Under the pieces are notes generated by a model. It had not been told where the DNA came from. It worked only from the letters and a program-made list of their open reading frames with translations, and searched no databases. Shown here in pieces: positions 32,103 to 44,819 of a DNA stretch of 64,000 nt (the first letter of the stretch is position 1; each line of letters opens with the position of its first letter). The translations under genes were made by a program, and so were the position numbers. Where the stretch lies: the NCBI GenBank assembly GCA_020310875.1, contig CM035427.1, positions 89,512,350-89,576,349 of the forward strand, read 5' to 3'. This DNA comes from Ceratopteris richardii (Eukaryota; Streptophyta; Polypodiopsida; Polypodiales; Pteridaceae).

Positions 32103-32957
32103 CCTACAATCATGTTCAAAGTGTCCAGGTTTACCACAATTCTAGCATCCTTTACTGTCATTACTTGAATCATTTCTTTGGAAATTTTTGCGACCTCTTT
32201 GGCTCCCCCTACCTCGAAACTGTCTTCTTCCTCTTGCATGATTCTATTGTTGACCTTGGTCTTGGTTACTATTTCCTCTTCCACTTTCGAAACCTCTACC
32301 TCTGCCCGAGTCGAATACCTTCTTAGAATTGGGCTTTCCTTGGGAGCATGAATCCTCACCAAGATTCTTTTCTTCAATAATCAGCATGGATACCAAATCA
32401 GCGAAATTCAGAATATTTTCTCTGGTCTGTATAGAAGTTCTGAACTGCTTATATGTAGCTCCTAAACCACGAAGTCACACTTCCACCTTATCATCATCAT
32501 CTACATTCACGCCAATAGATGCAAGTGACTCACATATGGTTTTGATTTTCAGGGTGTAGTCACTTACCAACATGCCCTTCTTCTCCAATGTATGCAACTT
32601 ATTCTTGAGTTGCAATTTTCGTGCTTTTGTATTGGTCTCATAGAATGTGAACAAACTGTTCAAAGCCTCTTTTGGAATCTTGGCATCCTATCTGTGCCCA
32701 ATCATGCTATCTTGTATGCTAACAGATATCCAATACATTACCTTTCATGCTCCTTGATACCATTCCTCATATGCTCTTAACTAGTCTGCAGTCCAATTCC
32801 TCTTTGGTTATTGCCGAGCATTTTCGTTTTCTTCGTCAATGCACTTCCAGTAGCCTTTTCCCATCAGGAAATTTTTCATTTTGAATCTCCAACCATGGAA
32901 GTTGTTGCTCTCTAGCTTATCACTCATAAGCTGACTCATTCCATCTGCATTTGCCAT
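32099..32957 (-). pseudogene. Copia 5 gag
   Basis: Starts at ATG 32957 on the minus strand (NADGMSQLMSDKLESNNFHGW) and runs through the gag core (TFYETNTKARKLQLKNKLHTL, SDYTLKIKTICESLASIGV) and an Arg/Gly-rich linker to a zinc knuckle at ~32150-32110 (NCGKPGHFEHDC), whose first Cys is preceded by a stop. Stops occur at about 32808, 32790, 32690, 32474, 32252 and 32143. Gag builds the particle; this copy could not. Confidence 0.75.
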
Positions 32958-33394
32958 TTGTGTAGCTATTCACAACACGGCAAAACACTACAAGCAACAC
33001 TTCTACTTGAACATTGTCGCACTATGATGTGATAGTTCGATCTTAGTAAAACACAGTTTTTGTGTATCAACAATACACAAAATCGCTTGAAATTGTGGAT
33101 CTAGAATATATGACTGTTGCCAAACATGAGGCAAGCTATAGTTTCCTAAATTGACCTGATTTTCTATGGGCTACACCTTGCGGGCTCAAAATGGAGGTCG
33201 AGATGGCTCTAAAACTTTTATTTGACAAAAACAAGTGACCCTAGAGGGATAACTCTTGAAAATATTTTGAAGTCTTCTACCTTCATGCCAATCTTTGTAG
33301 CAATCTGAGGTCATTTGTGAATCGCACTTTCTCCATGTCTTCTCGCATATTCTACACTGTCGGCCTTCTCCACGAGCTCTCCACAGTCACACTA

Positions 33395-33406
33395 GCTCTG
33401 ATGCCA
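33395..33406 (-). other. Copia 5 primer-binding site
   Basis: Minus strand TGGCATCAGAGC, one base off the initiator tRNA-Met site, directly adjoining the 5' LTR. Confidence 0.8.
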
Positions 33407-33788
33407 TGTCACAAGGAAGGAGATAAGGAAGAGAGCTCACACACACACACACTCACAATCAAAGAGAAGAACACACTCAGATTGAGGCAAGGAAGAATTA
33501 TCTTCTACTTCTTCTTCTTCTATTACATAAAAAGGAATGTACAAGAATGACCTAAAAACAAGAATACAAGTGCAATACATAAAGATCAGTACATAAGGAA
33601 AAAACTAATGCATGCGAATGAGTGATCTGGCAAGAAAAAACTGTGCACTCACTCTTGGTAGATAAATCTAATAAAGTTCAATGAAGTATCCCTGACATAT
33701 ACGAGCGTGACCACTATACATGTCAGAGAAACAAAAAGCTGATACGTGTCATCTTGGATCATCACATGTTGAGCTTAATAACTCAACA
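33407..33788 (-). repeat. Copia 5 5' LTR
   Basis: Same unit as 28325-28674, 32 bp longer through an insertion near 33545-33575 and a longer CA run. It ends TTGTGACA directly against the primer site. Confidence 0.88.
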
Positions 33789-33793
33789 AGACC

Positions 33794-34400
33794 CATGTCA
33801 CAAGCAAGATTAGAAAGCCACAATGCTTCCTTTCATGCCTCACTTTCTACAACATACTCTGCTTTTGTGGTGGAAACAGCTATACATTCTTGAAGACGAG
33901 ATCTCCCAGAGATAGCACCTCTAGCAAAATGAAAAATGTACCCTAATGAAGACTTATGATTTTCTACACACCCAGCATAGTCAAAATCTGTGTAAGCAAT
34001 AATGGATGCTTTCCCTCTATCTTACCATAGAAACTTGTCCTTAATGCCACTCAAATATCTCAAAATCATCTTGACTGCTTCCCAATGTTGCTTGTCTAGA
34101 TTACACATATATCTACTCACAACTCCCACAACCAATGCAATGTCTAGTCTCGCAGCTACCACAACATACTTGAGAATACCAACAACACACTGATAAGGAA
34201 TTTTAGTCATGAATTCCTTTTCTTCATTTGATTTGGGGCAATCAACTTTTCTCAATTTCACATATGTGGGTAAGGTGTACTCAATGCCTTTCCACCCTAC
34301 ATATTGAACATGTGGTACTTTGGATATGTACTCACTTTGAGACAAGTAGATGCATCTTTTACTCCTATCACGTGTAATGTGCATGCCAAGAATATGTTTG
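33794..34400 (-). pseudogene. Copia 4 RT tail and RNase H start
   Basis: ORF 34384-34022 encodes ITRDRSKRCIYLSQSEYI, EEKEFMTKIPYQCVVGILKYVVVAARLDIA and WEAVKMILRYLSGIKDKFLW, the copia connection region. 33794-34000 holds the RNase H start (YTDFDYAGCVENHKSS-like, AEYVVESEA) in broken frames, split from its C-terminal part by copia 5. Confidence 0.75.
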
Positions 34401-35160
34401 GAATCCCCTGAAATCCTTCATATCAAATGTCTCACTCAACTTCTTTTGAGAATTGACAAGTCATAAGAGGACTTCCCAACAATCAACATAAAGTATCAAG
34501 CATATCAAGCTACCATGTGAGCATCTCTTTGTGTAGAGACAATGATCCTCATTTCTTCGACAATAGCCTTAAGACTTCATAAAAGCATCAAACTTTTGGT
34601 ACCATTGTCTAAGGGACTGTTTAACTCCATATAAGGTCTTCTTGAGCTTACAAACTAGACTTTCTTTGTCGAGAACTACATAACTCTTTAGTTGTTCCAT
34701 ATAGATCTCATCTATAAGATGTCCATGCAAGAAAGTAGTTTTCACATCCATTTGTTCTAACTCCAAGTCCTCCATTGCAACGAATCCAAGCAACATGTGC
34801 AGGGTAGTCATCTTGACCATTGGGGAGAATATTTCCTCGAAATCAACACCATGTTGTTGCTTAAAACCCTTTACAACAAGTCATGCTTTATACTTTGGAG
34901 AAGCACTATCTTATGCTAATTTCAGCTTATATACCCATTTACATGGTAAAGCTTTCTTGCCATTTGGAAAAGGTACTAAATATCAAGTACCATTCTTGTG
35001 AATAGAATCCAACTCACTCTTCATGACACACTCCCACTTGACATGATCCAGTGTCTACATAGCCTCTTTGTAGCAAGAAGGCTCTCCAGCATCTATTAGC
35101 ATAACAAAATCCAAACCTAGAACATATCTATCAGGTGGATATGAGACACATGTAGAGTGT
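34401..35160 (-). pseudogene. Copia 4 reverse transcriptase
   Basis: ORF 34820-34569 has LEQMDVKTTFLHGHLIDEIYMEQ (first catalytic Asp), KKTLYGVKQSLRQWYQKFDAFM. The YVDD region (~34490) is frame-broken (ILYVDC-like). N-terminal pieces with WVYKLKLA-like and KGFKQQHGVDFEEIFSPM occur to ~35160. Confidence 0.7.
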
Positions 35161-36390
35161 CTCAACAGTTGCTAAATAGGAACATTTGCAGATTGATTTG
35201 ATCGAACATTCTCTTGAACATACCTATGTGTAACATTTTTTTGCATGCTAATTGGATGACTAGTATCCTCAAACACCACTCTTCTCACTTCAACCTCCTT
35301 TATGGGTTGTTTGTGCATCTTAGACTCATTGAAAATTACATCACTAATTCTTATCACTGATCATGTTCTAGGATCCCATAAGCGATATCCAAACTATCCT
35401 TCTTGACCATATCCAAGAAAAATGAATTTCTTTGACTTATGGTCCAATATTTGACTAAGGTTCTTGGGTATATGAACATATGCTTCACACCCAAAAACTC
35501 AAACATGATCATAATATGGTGGCTTCCCTATCCATAACTCTTGTGCCACTTTCAAACCTTTGGTAGTACTAGGTGAAATGTTAATCATGTGAACTACTAT
35601 CAATACTGCTTTTGCCCATAAGTGTTGTGAAAGATTTGCATGATGCAACATAGAAACTACTCTATCCTGAATAGTTTTATTCATCCTTTCAGCTACATCA
35701 TTCTGTATTGGGGTATAAGGAGGTGTAAACTCTTTATGAATTCCTCTAGATTGATAGAAAAGGCTTAATTCATGTGAGGTATACTCACCCTTGTTATCTG
35801 AGTGTAATGCCTTGAGCTTAGTTCATTTTTCACTCTCAACTGAAGCAAGCCATTTTTTGAAAGTAGGGAATACCTCATCCCTTCCTTTGATAGGATAAAC
35901 CTAGACTTTTCTAGTAGCATCATTTAAGTGAAAAAATAAAGAGAACACCTAACAACCTTGTGGGCGTAGGACCACATACATCTGTATGAACATGATCTAA
36001 AGGTAGAGCTAAAGATTCAATGTGCATCTTATGCACATTCCTAGTTTGCTTTCCATATTGACAATGCTCAGAAAATGAAAAGTCGGAGAAAGATAACATA
36101 GGTAAGTAGCCAGAATGAGAAAGATTTTCCATTCCAGTACGTGATATATGGCCTAAACGGCCATGCCAAATACAATCCATAGGCTATTCAGTAACAGTTG
36201 ACAAGTGTTCTTTCAGTGATACAAATAAAGGATAAAGTGAGCCAATTTTGCTTCCTTTTTCAATAACCATATTGCCCTTTGATATGTGAAAGGACTGAGC
36301 ATAGAAGACCACCTTGTAACCAAGTTCATCAAGTTGACCAACTAATATCAAATTGCATGATAATTGAGCTACATGGCATATATTATGCAT
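35161..36390 (-). pseudogene. Copia 4 integrase and pre-integrase
   Basis: ORF 36390-36184 (HNICHVAQLSCNLILVGQLDELGY) is the protease C-terminal to pre-integrase link; ORF 36180-35920 has CIWHGRLGHISRTGMENL and HCQYGKQTRNVH, the zinc-binding H2C2 end, then LDHVHTDVCGP with the first Asp. ORF 35684-35499 has MNKTIQDRVVSMLHHANLSQHLWAKA near the Glu. ORF 35357-35172 is the linker. Stops between them. Confidence 0.75.
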
Positions 36391-36918
36391 AGTAAATTTT
36401 TAACCATCAATGAACTGCACAACCACATCTCTAATCCCCACAACATCACACTGGTAAGAATCACCAGTTCTCGTGGTACCAAGAGGCTTTACTGCATGGT
36501 TAGAGAAACTATTCTCTATGTCATGTCACATGGAAAGAAGCACTAGAATCTAGTAACCACATATGTGAAAGAGAATCAGCCACAAGAGCCTTAGTTGGCA
36601 TAGTGTTATCAAGTGTCAACACATCAGCATCATTAGAAATAGCATTAATTTCTTTAATCTTCATGGTCAAAGTAGATGATGCAAGTAGCTATTTAATGTT
36701 CCCATCAACATTTTTTCCTTTACCTTTAGCATTCTTTAATGCATAATAATCTTTCTTCATGTCCTTTCTTATGACAATAATGCCATTCGATATCCCTCTT
36801 CCTTGATTTACGTATACTCTTATTCTGTTGACCATTATTTTCCTTTTTCTTGCTCCTGCCACATTGTTGATTCTTTCCTTGGTAAGAATCATGAACATTA
36901 TATGCATCTCCACTATGA
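36391..36918 (-). pseudogene. Copia 4 nucleocapsid and protease region
   Basis: ORF 36947-36726 begins in the gag tail (THSGDAYNVHDSYQGKNQQCGRSKKK) and reaches a zinc knuckle WHYCHKKGHEERLLC at ~36780-36740 in which the first Cys reads Trp. Protease remnants (MWLLDSSASFHVT*HR near 36540) show D-S-S in place of D-S-G. Confidence 0.65.
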
Positions 36919-36926
36919 GTGCCAAC

Positions 36927-37853
36927 TAGGGAAAGTATTAAGGGCAATTTATATAGCCCAATGGCGAATTTTCAAGATTTTTAGAGAAAAGTGGCTAATC
37001 TAAAGAATGTAGAGGGATCAAAATTTAGCCCAATAAACTATATAGAGGAAGGGAAAAAAGTGGGTATATCCGCCCACTTATATAAATTAGAGATAATTTT
37101 TATGATGAATTTTCGCCAAATATGGTGTGCATGCATATGCATTTATAGGAAAAGTCTTCTCCTCCCTCCCTCTCCCTTCTTCTCGATTTGTGGAGCTCAC
37201 GTGATGGCTGCATTGTATCTCCATTTATCCCACATAGTATGCAATTTTTAGCTGACCTATAAAAAGGCACCTGCCCATCTCTTCTTCACAAAGCAAGCGA
37301 GCTCTCTCACGAGAGAGCTCCTCAAGGCGCCTCCCCATCTCTTCTTCACAAAGCAAGCAAGCTCTCTCATGGGAGAGCTCCTCCCTTCCTTTTCTGCATA
37401 CAAGAAGAGGATGAAATTAACAAAACCAACTCTATCCTTCTATCAACGATTTCTCATTGAGGAAGGATTTCTCATTTGCATTATTGCATGAGACAAGCCT
37501 CTATGTTGTTTGATTCACTTGCAACCATAGATAGGGGATTGAGGAGGCGGCATTTTTGCACTTTCGAGAGAGGAATCCATACAGGGTATTTCAATGCCTT
37601 GCATATGGGATAAAGGGGAGAAACTTATGCTCCCTCATTTTGTTATGAATTCCCAAGCTACCCTTCCTTTTAGAAGTGCAAAGTCGCACAATATGTAGAG
37701 CTTGAGTTTGAAGAGGCTTGGACTTCTATATTTTTTATGAGAAGTATCATAAAGATTTGCCATATATTTTATACTTTTCATGAAATATATGTTGGCATTT
37801 CACCCATATTGATATACTTCCAAGTTAAAGAGGGGATCTTATTTTTTTCCCTG
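36927..37853 (+). mobile_element. Non-autonomous hAT-like DNA element (~927 bp)
   Basis: It splits copia 4 gag. The ends are TAGGGAAAG and, inverted, CAGGGAAAA, matching the short (C/T)AGGG-type ends of plant hAT elements. The flanks GTGCCAAC (36919-36926) and CTGCCAAC (37854-37861) are an 8-bp target duplication with one mismatch, the size expected for hAT. No transposase is visible. Inside, a ~60-bp unit (CTTCTTCACAAAGCAAGC core) is tandemly duplicated at 37266-37325 and 37326-37385 after a TATA-like CTATAAAAAGG (37256). The alternative, a solo LTR, fits less well because the ends are not TG/CA. Confidence 0.6.
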
Positions 37854-37861
37854 CTGCCAAC

Positions 37862-38245
37862 CATAGATTTTCTACAAATCTCCTCACTCAAGAGTGCTCC
37901 ACATATGTCATCATAGACCATTTTACCACCAAGTGCACTATTGTTAATAGATGTGCAAAAGGTATCTCATGATGATAACAAGGTGCATAACAACAAGATT
38001 TCTTTCATTTCATTATCTATATCCATTTTCTAAGCATGTAACTTGAAGAATATAGCATGAAACTCATTTATATCAAGCAACAACACTATGTTTGTCCTTG
38101 ATGCAAAGGTCATATAATTTTCTCATCAGATACACTTTATTTGATGTTGTCTCTTTTTCTTATGTATTGCATAACTTCTTCCAAAGCTCATCTGCAGTCT
38201 CACAGTTTAATACTGTAAAGTAAACATTATCTGGTAGGTGCAATG
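37862..38245 (-). pseudogene. Copia 4 gag core
   Basis: Minus-strand pieces VYFTVLNCETADELWKKLCN (ORF 38345-38160), then in shifted frames LLDINEFHAIFFKLHA, MDIDNEMKEILLLCTLLSS.DTFCTSINNSA and LLSEEICRKSMV match the standard copia gag core. The last residues abut the hAT-like element; the continuation is at 36918 downward. Gag N-terminus is lost at ~38245, where family A sequence (A4) begins. Confidence 0.7.
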
Positions 38246-40430
38246 GAATGGTAACCTCACTAGTTTTGTATGATATATTTTGAAAATACTCTGACTTCAA
38301 GACTTTTTCTCCCATGGTTTCCATGGCTAGAATTTGTTTTGCCACTAATTCTTCTTAGTATCTACCAATTTCATTGACCTACCTCCTCCATAGTGATCGG
38401 AGGATCTCAAATGTGTCCCACCCTTCCTTGGTGATTTTTCCACCTAGTGGTTGATTGGGGCTCGTATTCTTCTTTGTAGGTAGATCCACTAGAATTCCAA
38501 TTTTTTCATCTTCTTTGGGTGCCTCAGGTGGTGGTGGAGGCTGTTCGTACTGCTCCAATCTTGTTTGTAACTATAGGATTAGGTTTTGTAAAGAGACAAG
38601 GTGAACTGATTTTGAAGTAGACATTGTGGGAACTACAGTGGATGGTGCAAGTGGTTCTGCTAGTTGTTGATCTTGCAATGAGTTTACTTCTTCAATCAAT
38701 TTATCATGTGCCTCAAACAAATTTTCATAGCTTCCAAAATTATTATGATATTATCTGGAGGAATAGCCTGAAATTTGGAGGGGTTAATGGATGCGCCTAC
38801 ATGTTCTTGATGGCCACCTCCAAATTCTCTTGATTTTGCTATTGGAGCCTTTGGTTCTCCTCCCTCACTATAGATTGCATCTTAGTAAGGTTGTATTCCA
38901 ATTGAGTTTAGCATTCCTTTTCATTTGTATCTATCAGTGGCCTTCTAGGTCCTTGACTACTTGTGTGTCCATGGTCTATATCTTTACCTCTAGATGATTA
39001 TATGAAAATTATAAGGTGGCCAGATGGTCTTGTAATAGGGCATTGGCAGCCACCATATCTGAAATCATTTCTTGTAGTTGACTTAATTGTGTTGAAACAT
39101 CATGTTCCTCTGTGCCAATAGACTATTCTCTTGGCATAGTTGGTAGGCACAATTTATCATTGTTCTTAGAGCAGAGTCAACTAGAGATGTATGAAAAGTG
39201 GATGTATTTTGAAGAGTGTATGATGTAGGGGGGATGGGAGAAGTGTATGGAGTGAAAAAAGTTGTGTGTGGAGGGGGGATCAAGGATGGTGGAATTGTGG
39301 GAGGTGGGGGAGGTATAGTGAGTGGTGGTGATATGTCCATGGGATCATATGTGAGAGTGTGTGAGGTGTCCATTGCATATAAGGGAATAGTAGATGCAAT
39401 GCACAATAAAAATTGTATGGATGTTTGTGGTAAATACAATGGACCTTGTTGTGTATATATAGAGTCAAAGTTCTCCCACCATAAAGTTTGTGTTAGTGGT
39501 GGTTAGAACATGGAGGAAAGAGGAGAGGAGAATGGAAGAGGGAAGGATTAGCATTGGGGATGTGGGAATGGGGCAAAGGCGGGTTGGAGGGGACATGGGA
39601 AGGATGTGGTTGGTTGTGTAACAAAGGAAGCTATGGTGGTAGGAGGAGTGTTGATTGGCTCTAATAATCGTGTGATGAGAGGACTTGGCTATCAAAAATT
39701 GGACTACAAAATACAAAATTAGGGTCAACGATCAAGGTGTTTACAGGTTTGGTGGCTATTTTTACATCCGTGGTACTGATTTGAGTGGTTTCATGTAGTT
39801 CACTAGTAGTTACTGAAGGGGGTTCATGGGTTCTTATAGGCAATAGAATAGGGAGGGGTGAATGGGGTGTAATTAATGAAGTGGTCTCTACAGTGGTTTT
39901 GAGAATGGTTTTGATAGGGGTTACTGGAATTGAAGTGGTCGTAAGATCAATAGTGACAAGTACAGTGGAAGATGGTGTAATATTGGTGACAAGTATCTTT
40001 ATATTTTTACATGGTCAAGGAAGTGTGCTAAATTGCATTTCATCATAGTGTACGCTATCTTTGTTCATCATACAATAAATGGCATCAATCACTCCCACAA
40101 TTTTGGAGAGTGCACCTAAGGACTCTATAAATTGTGCATCCACATCATCTACTTCTAGTAGTTGCTCCATGATTACTTGACTATAGTGCTTAGATAGGTG
40201 ACAATGAGCTTGAACAGTCTCCATAGTCTTTCATAATCTTTTGAGAGTCAGGATGTATGCAAGCACTCCTCCTTCTTCTTCTTCTTCTTCTTCCTCCTCA
40301 CTTTCCTACCTCTCCTCAACTTGTGATCTAGTCATGTGTTGCTCTTCCTCCTAGTGGACATGGCATTATTTAGTACATTGGCATTCTTCGATACTTCCTC
40401 ATGGTCTTAGTGTTTCTTCTTTTTATAAGT
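38245..40430 (-). pseudogene. Family A copy A4: post-pol ORF fragment (minus strand)
   Basis: In minus order from 40430: an acidic run (SEEEEEEEGG near 40290-40260), a helical block with AYILTLKRL.KTMETVQAHCHL and MEQLLEVDDVDAQFI that aligns with A2 YTLAIKKLYRTMEAV and A1 YTKALKKLYDTMNRV, a Pro/Thr-rich block (MDISPPLTIPPPPPTIPPS, 39439-39083; A1 has MDISPTSAPLPPPMHPPS), a Gln/Leu-rich coiled-coil-like part (39180-38620), and the start of the C-terminal domain (ELVAKQILAMETMGEKVLKSEYF, ~38345-38270; A1 has RVAVQIASMSHLEEVVIKSDYF). Many stops. It ends at ~38245 against copia 4 gag. This fourth copy keeps the domain order of the A1 gene. Confidence 0.75.
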
Positions 40431-40999
40431 AGAACTCTACGAAGAGATGATGAGATATACATAGACGTGGGGTTGTTTGCAAAAACCTGATCTACACTAA
40501 CCAAAATGACTTTAGATATGCCTAATGTATTTCCTTAGGTTCAAAAATGTTCATAAAGAATTACTAAGTTCTTTGGAACCTCACTTTCAGATGATTGAAT
40601 AAAAAAAAATAAGTTTGCACTTCACAATATTTGAAAAGCCTTCTATTTTGGGAAGTGAAGGTAATTAAAAATATGTTCAAAGATCATAACCTATTATGAA
40701 TCGACTAGAGAGCTTTTGCACACATCTAATTTGAGTGTCTAGCTAACTAAAGCAAGTTATTTGATGAATTTTCCTAGAATATATACTGAAAAATAAGTTT
40801 AGCAAGTCTAGGGGTCACCCCGATTTTTCAAGAACAAGATGAAGTACGTACAAACACAATCGTCTTCAAAACTTCATAGCTTAAGTATACTCGTCCAAAG
40901 TTGATGAGACTTTGTATGTCAATGCAAAACAATCTTATCTAACTAGTTCAAGTAAAATTTTGGAAAATGGATACTCAGATATAGATAAATGTCCTCTAT
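40431..40999. other. Unassigned AT-rich sequence
   Basis: No recognisable coding sequence or repeat boundary. It lies between the A4 fragment and a copia gag fragment and may be degraded LTR. Confidence 0.4.
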
Positions 41000-41593
41000 G
41001 GAAACTTCTTCTTCCACTAGGTGTGGGATCAACTCATCAAGAGTTGGTAGAGGATATCTATACAAGATGGTAGTAATAAGGGGTTTCCACTTGTCTTACC
41101 CTCTCAGCCCATTAAAATTAATCTACAAAATGTCTTCCTCATCTACTTTGTAGGCAATGGATGTCAATTTCTCCCTCAACTCCTTCACCCTCAAGGTGTA
41201 GTCAACAATAGATTGACCGCTACCCTTCTTCAAAGAATGGAGTTCATTCTTAAGCTGCATCTTTTTGCTTCTTGTGGAAGTGGCATATAGCTTTTGTAAG
41301 GCCTCCCAAGCATCTCGAGCATGATCAAACTCTGATATATGACCAGTCATAGTGTTAGAGATTACCTGTGATATGAAGAAGACAACTCTCTTATTCCTTT
41401 CCTCCCAATCCTTCAACATCTTTAATTCTTGATTGGTGATCTTTGGATCTTTGGGATCCACATTGAGCTTATATTCATTTCCACACACAATAGGCCATAA
41501 ACCTTTGCTCATGAGGTAGTTCATGACTCTGAACCTTCATGGCTGATAGTTGTCTTTGTCAAGCAACTCCACTTTTTGACCTAGATTAACCAT
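41000..41593 (-). pseudogene. Copia 6 gag fragment
   Basis: Begins at minus ATG 41593 (VNLGQKVELLDKDNYQP), with a TGA at ~41535 where Trp is expected, then an open frame 41524-41123: MNYLMSKGLWPIV, HARDAWEALQKLYATSTRSKKMQLKN and SIVDYTLRVKELREKLTSI. This is a copia gag N-terminal and core domain. No other part of this element is visible, so it is a stranded fragment; its family resembles copia 1 (NSMIGHI.. versus NTMTGHI..). Confidence 0.75.
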
Positions 41594-42189
41594 AATGAAT
41601 AAGAAATTAGGGTTACACTAAAAATTACCTCTTAACCTTGATGTCCAAGCTTTTATCCTTCTCCTAGATTCTTCAAAGGATGTTTCTTTCTTTGATAGAA
41701 ACTGATGGAATTTAATCCCTCATATTTACAATATCTAGGTCCCTTCATACATGTTTTCTACTACCTTGTAGCAAAACTCTGATTCACCTACCTTACACTC
41801 ATCCAAATCACCTAAGCTTTTATCCACACTTCATTCACAAGCTTTCCAACAAGCTATAGAACATCTCAAAAAGATCTATTTAGTCAAGTCAACAACTCTA
41901 TACAATATAGACTATGTAGAGATGTAGGATATGCAAAAATTAGGGTTACAGAGAAACACCAATTTCTCTATAAGAGACTAGAGAGGGTGTGGGCTTGATA
42001 GCCCCTCCTTAATCCATTGTGCATGTGATGTCCTCCTCTGCATTTTCCTAGCTTGGACTACAATGTTTTAGCTCCTTGAGCCTTGGATGAATCTCTCCTT
42101 AAGCCTCTTTGAGTATATGTTTCTTGTTCTTCAATGATCTACAAGACTTCCATGCATTTAATGAATCTTCACCTCCTTTTATAGCTTTT
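41594..42189. other. Unassigned sequence, possibly copia 6 LTR remnant
   Basis: No protein match seen. It lies where the leader and LTR of the minus-strand copia 6 would be, but no primer site is recognisable. Confidence 0.3.
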
Positions 42190-42905
42190 GGCACGATGCG
42201 GTGCTTGCCAATGAGCTCTACCTTCAAGAAGCATTTTTGCAGAGTCAAGGCAACGCCATCCTTTCCCAAGTCGTGGCTGCCAGCTCTATGCACATCTCAT
42301 TGAATCACACATTTTGAAGGACATGTTGGACTCCCTAAAGCAGAAAATCACACAAACTTTTAAATTAGCCCATTCTATGTACATAAAAGGAATCATTGAT
42401 GATTCCTAAACCTTGTTATTTTCCTTGCTAGGTTTGAGTCCACCGTGCGTGCCAGTGTACGCTATCCGAATATTATTTAGAATTATTTAGCCGAATCCTT
42501 GTAATTAGAATAGTCGCGCACCAAAAGGGTGTAGTGAAATCATGTATCGTTTCTTTCTAATACAAAGATTATGTGCAGAAGCGACGACAGAGAGTCGCTG
42601 GCCTATTTGGTCTAGGTGATGATCTCGTTGATTCTGGTTTGGAGTTATATTAATTGCAGACTGGTCTATATGAATTATATTGAAGTAAAGTGTGGTGGTA
42701 TTGTAAAGAAGAAGTGAATCTGCTGCATATAAAATTGCGATACTCATTAAAAAATGTTATGCATTGAAGTGCACTTGAATCTTCTGTAATTGCTGAAATT
42801 AATTACTGAAGTTGATTGTCGGAAGTTAATCTACGAATTGGGAAAATATATATAGGGCCTCTGATTTATCAGACCCCTGAACATCCAAGGAACCCGCGAG
42901 TAAGA
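42190..42905 (+). mobile_element. Family B fragment: post-pol C-terminus and LTR-like end
   Basis: LANELYLQEAFLQSQGNAILSQVVAASS (split over frames, 42205-42285), then DMLDSLKQKITQTF and MYIKGIIDDS with a TAA at ~42409 align with the family B gene at 2495-2706. The non-coding part repeats GTCCACCGTGCGTGCCAG (42440) and TATCAGACCCC (42870). The copy ends at ~42905 beside the left trinucleotide array. Confidence 0.75.
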
Positions 42906-42937
42906 ATAACTGTAACTTTAAATCAGTATAAATTAAT

Positions 42938-44111
<1,174 letters not shown>

Positions 44112-44805
44112 CAGGGGAGCACTAGATTGTGCTCTCTGACTACAGTAGAAAAGATTTCCGAAATACACTTATGATTACAAGAACACCCATGTAGGGAAAA
44201 TGATACAAGAATATGTGACTGATACAAGATGTCCCACAACCCGGGACCAATAGGTATCGAAAACTGGACTATAGATGATACAGGAGATCCCACAACCCGG
44301 GATCGTAAGTATGAGACAAGATATCGGGAATACAAGAACTCCCTTCTGGGACATGAACTGGATACACGAAAGAACTCGACAGGATCTCGTACTACGAGAT
44401 TACAAGGGGACAAGATAGGATGTCCAAGAACTAGACTAGAACAAGGAACAAGACAAGAACTAGAACTGGAACTTGAAGAGTACTTACTTGGCGGTCACGA
44501 CTCCTTGAGCTCCCAAGACTGGTATTGGCAAGACTGATTATGAATGTGGCCAACCCCTCCTTACATAGGTTTTCAAGGGCGGTTCATGAAAGGTGGTTAA
44601 GAATTGATGATATCATTGATGATGTCATCAATTCGAAACATGAGCTCTGGATATCCGAATCAGGCAAGTAGACAGTCGATCTTAGGGTTTTGGCATGTTT
44701 TGGACGCAATGGAAGCATTGTTTCTCCTAATTCTGAACCAATTATGAGATACAAGGTTCACATGGAATCTAAGGTTCAGGATGGTTTCCTTTGTCCATGA
44801 CATTA
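44112..44805 (-). repeat. Family C 3' LTR
   Basis: Bounded by the polypurine tract at 44806-44819 and the left array. Contains a 34-bp near-perfect palindrome (44601-44634), a ~28-bp direct duplication centred on CCCACAACCCGGGA (44230 and 44288) and a hairpin at its array-side end (44110-44141). No partner LTR in the window. Confidence 0.6.
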
Positions 44806-44819
44806 CCTCCCCCTCAAGC
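44806..44819 (-). other. Family C polypurine tract
   Basis: Minus strand GCTTGAGGGGGAGG followed by TAATG, a common chromovirus 3' LTR junction. Confidence 0.75.

Larger units (their letters stand above)
28325..33788 (-). mobile_element. Copia 5: complete Ty1/copia element, 5-bp target duplication AGACC
   Basis: LTRs at 28325-28674 and 33407-33788, AGACC at 28320-28324 and 33789-33793, primer site at 33406-33395 and polypurine tract at 28675-28689 give a complete 5.46-kb element on the minus strand. It carries gag, protease, integrase, RT and RNase H in copia order, with several stops. The LTRs differ by substitutions and indels (350 versus 382 bp), so it is not very young. Confidence 0.92.
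27641..38245 (-). mobile_element. Copia 4: old Ty1/copia element, host of two insertions
   Basis: Minus-strand element from gag (~38245) to RNase H (~28040) and a 3' LTR (~27641-27929). It is interrupted by complete copia 5 (28325-33788) inside RNase H and a hAT-like element (36927-37853) inside gag. Removing either insertion and one target copy restores coding continuity across the junction. Confidence 0.85.

Noticed and set aside
39083-39439. A minus-strand Pro-rich ORF resembling a plant extensin-like protein.
   Set aside because: It aligns with the Pro-rich linker of the family A post-pol gene (MDISP...PPP), and its neighbours match the flanking domains of that gene.
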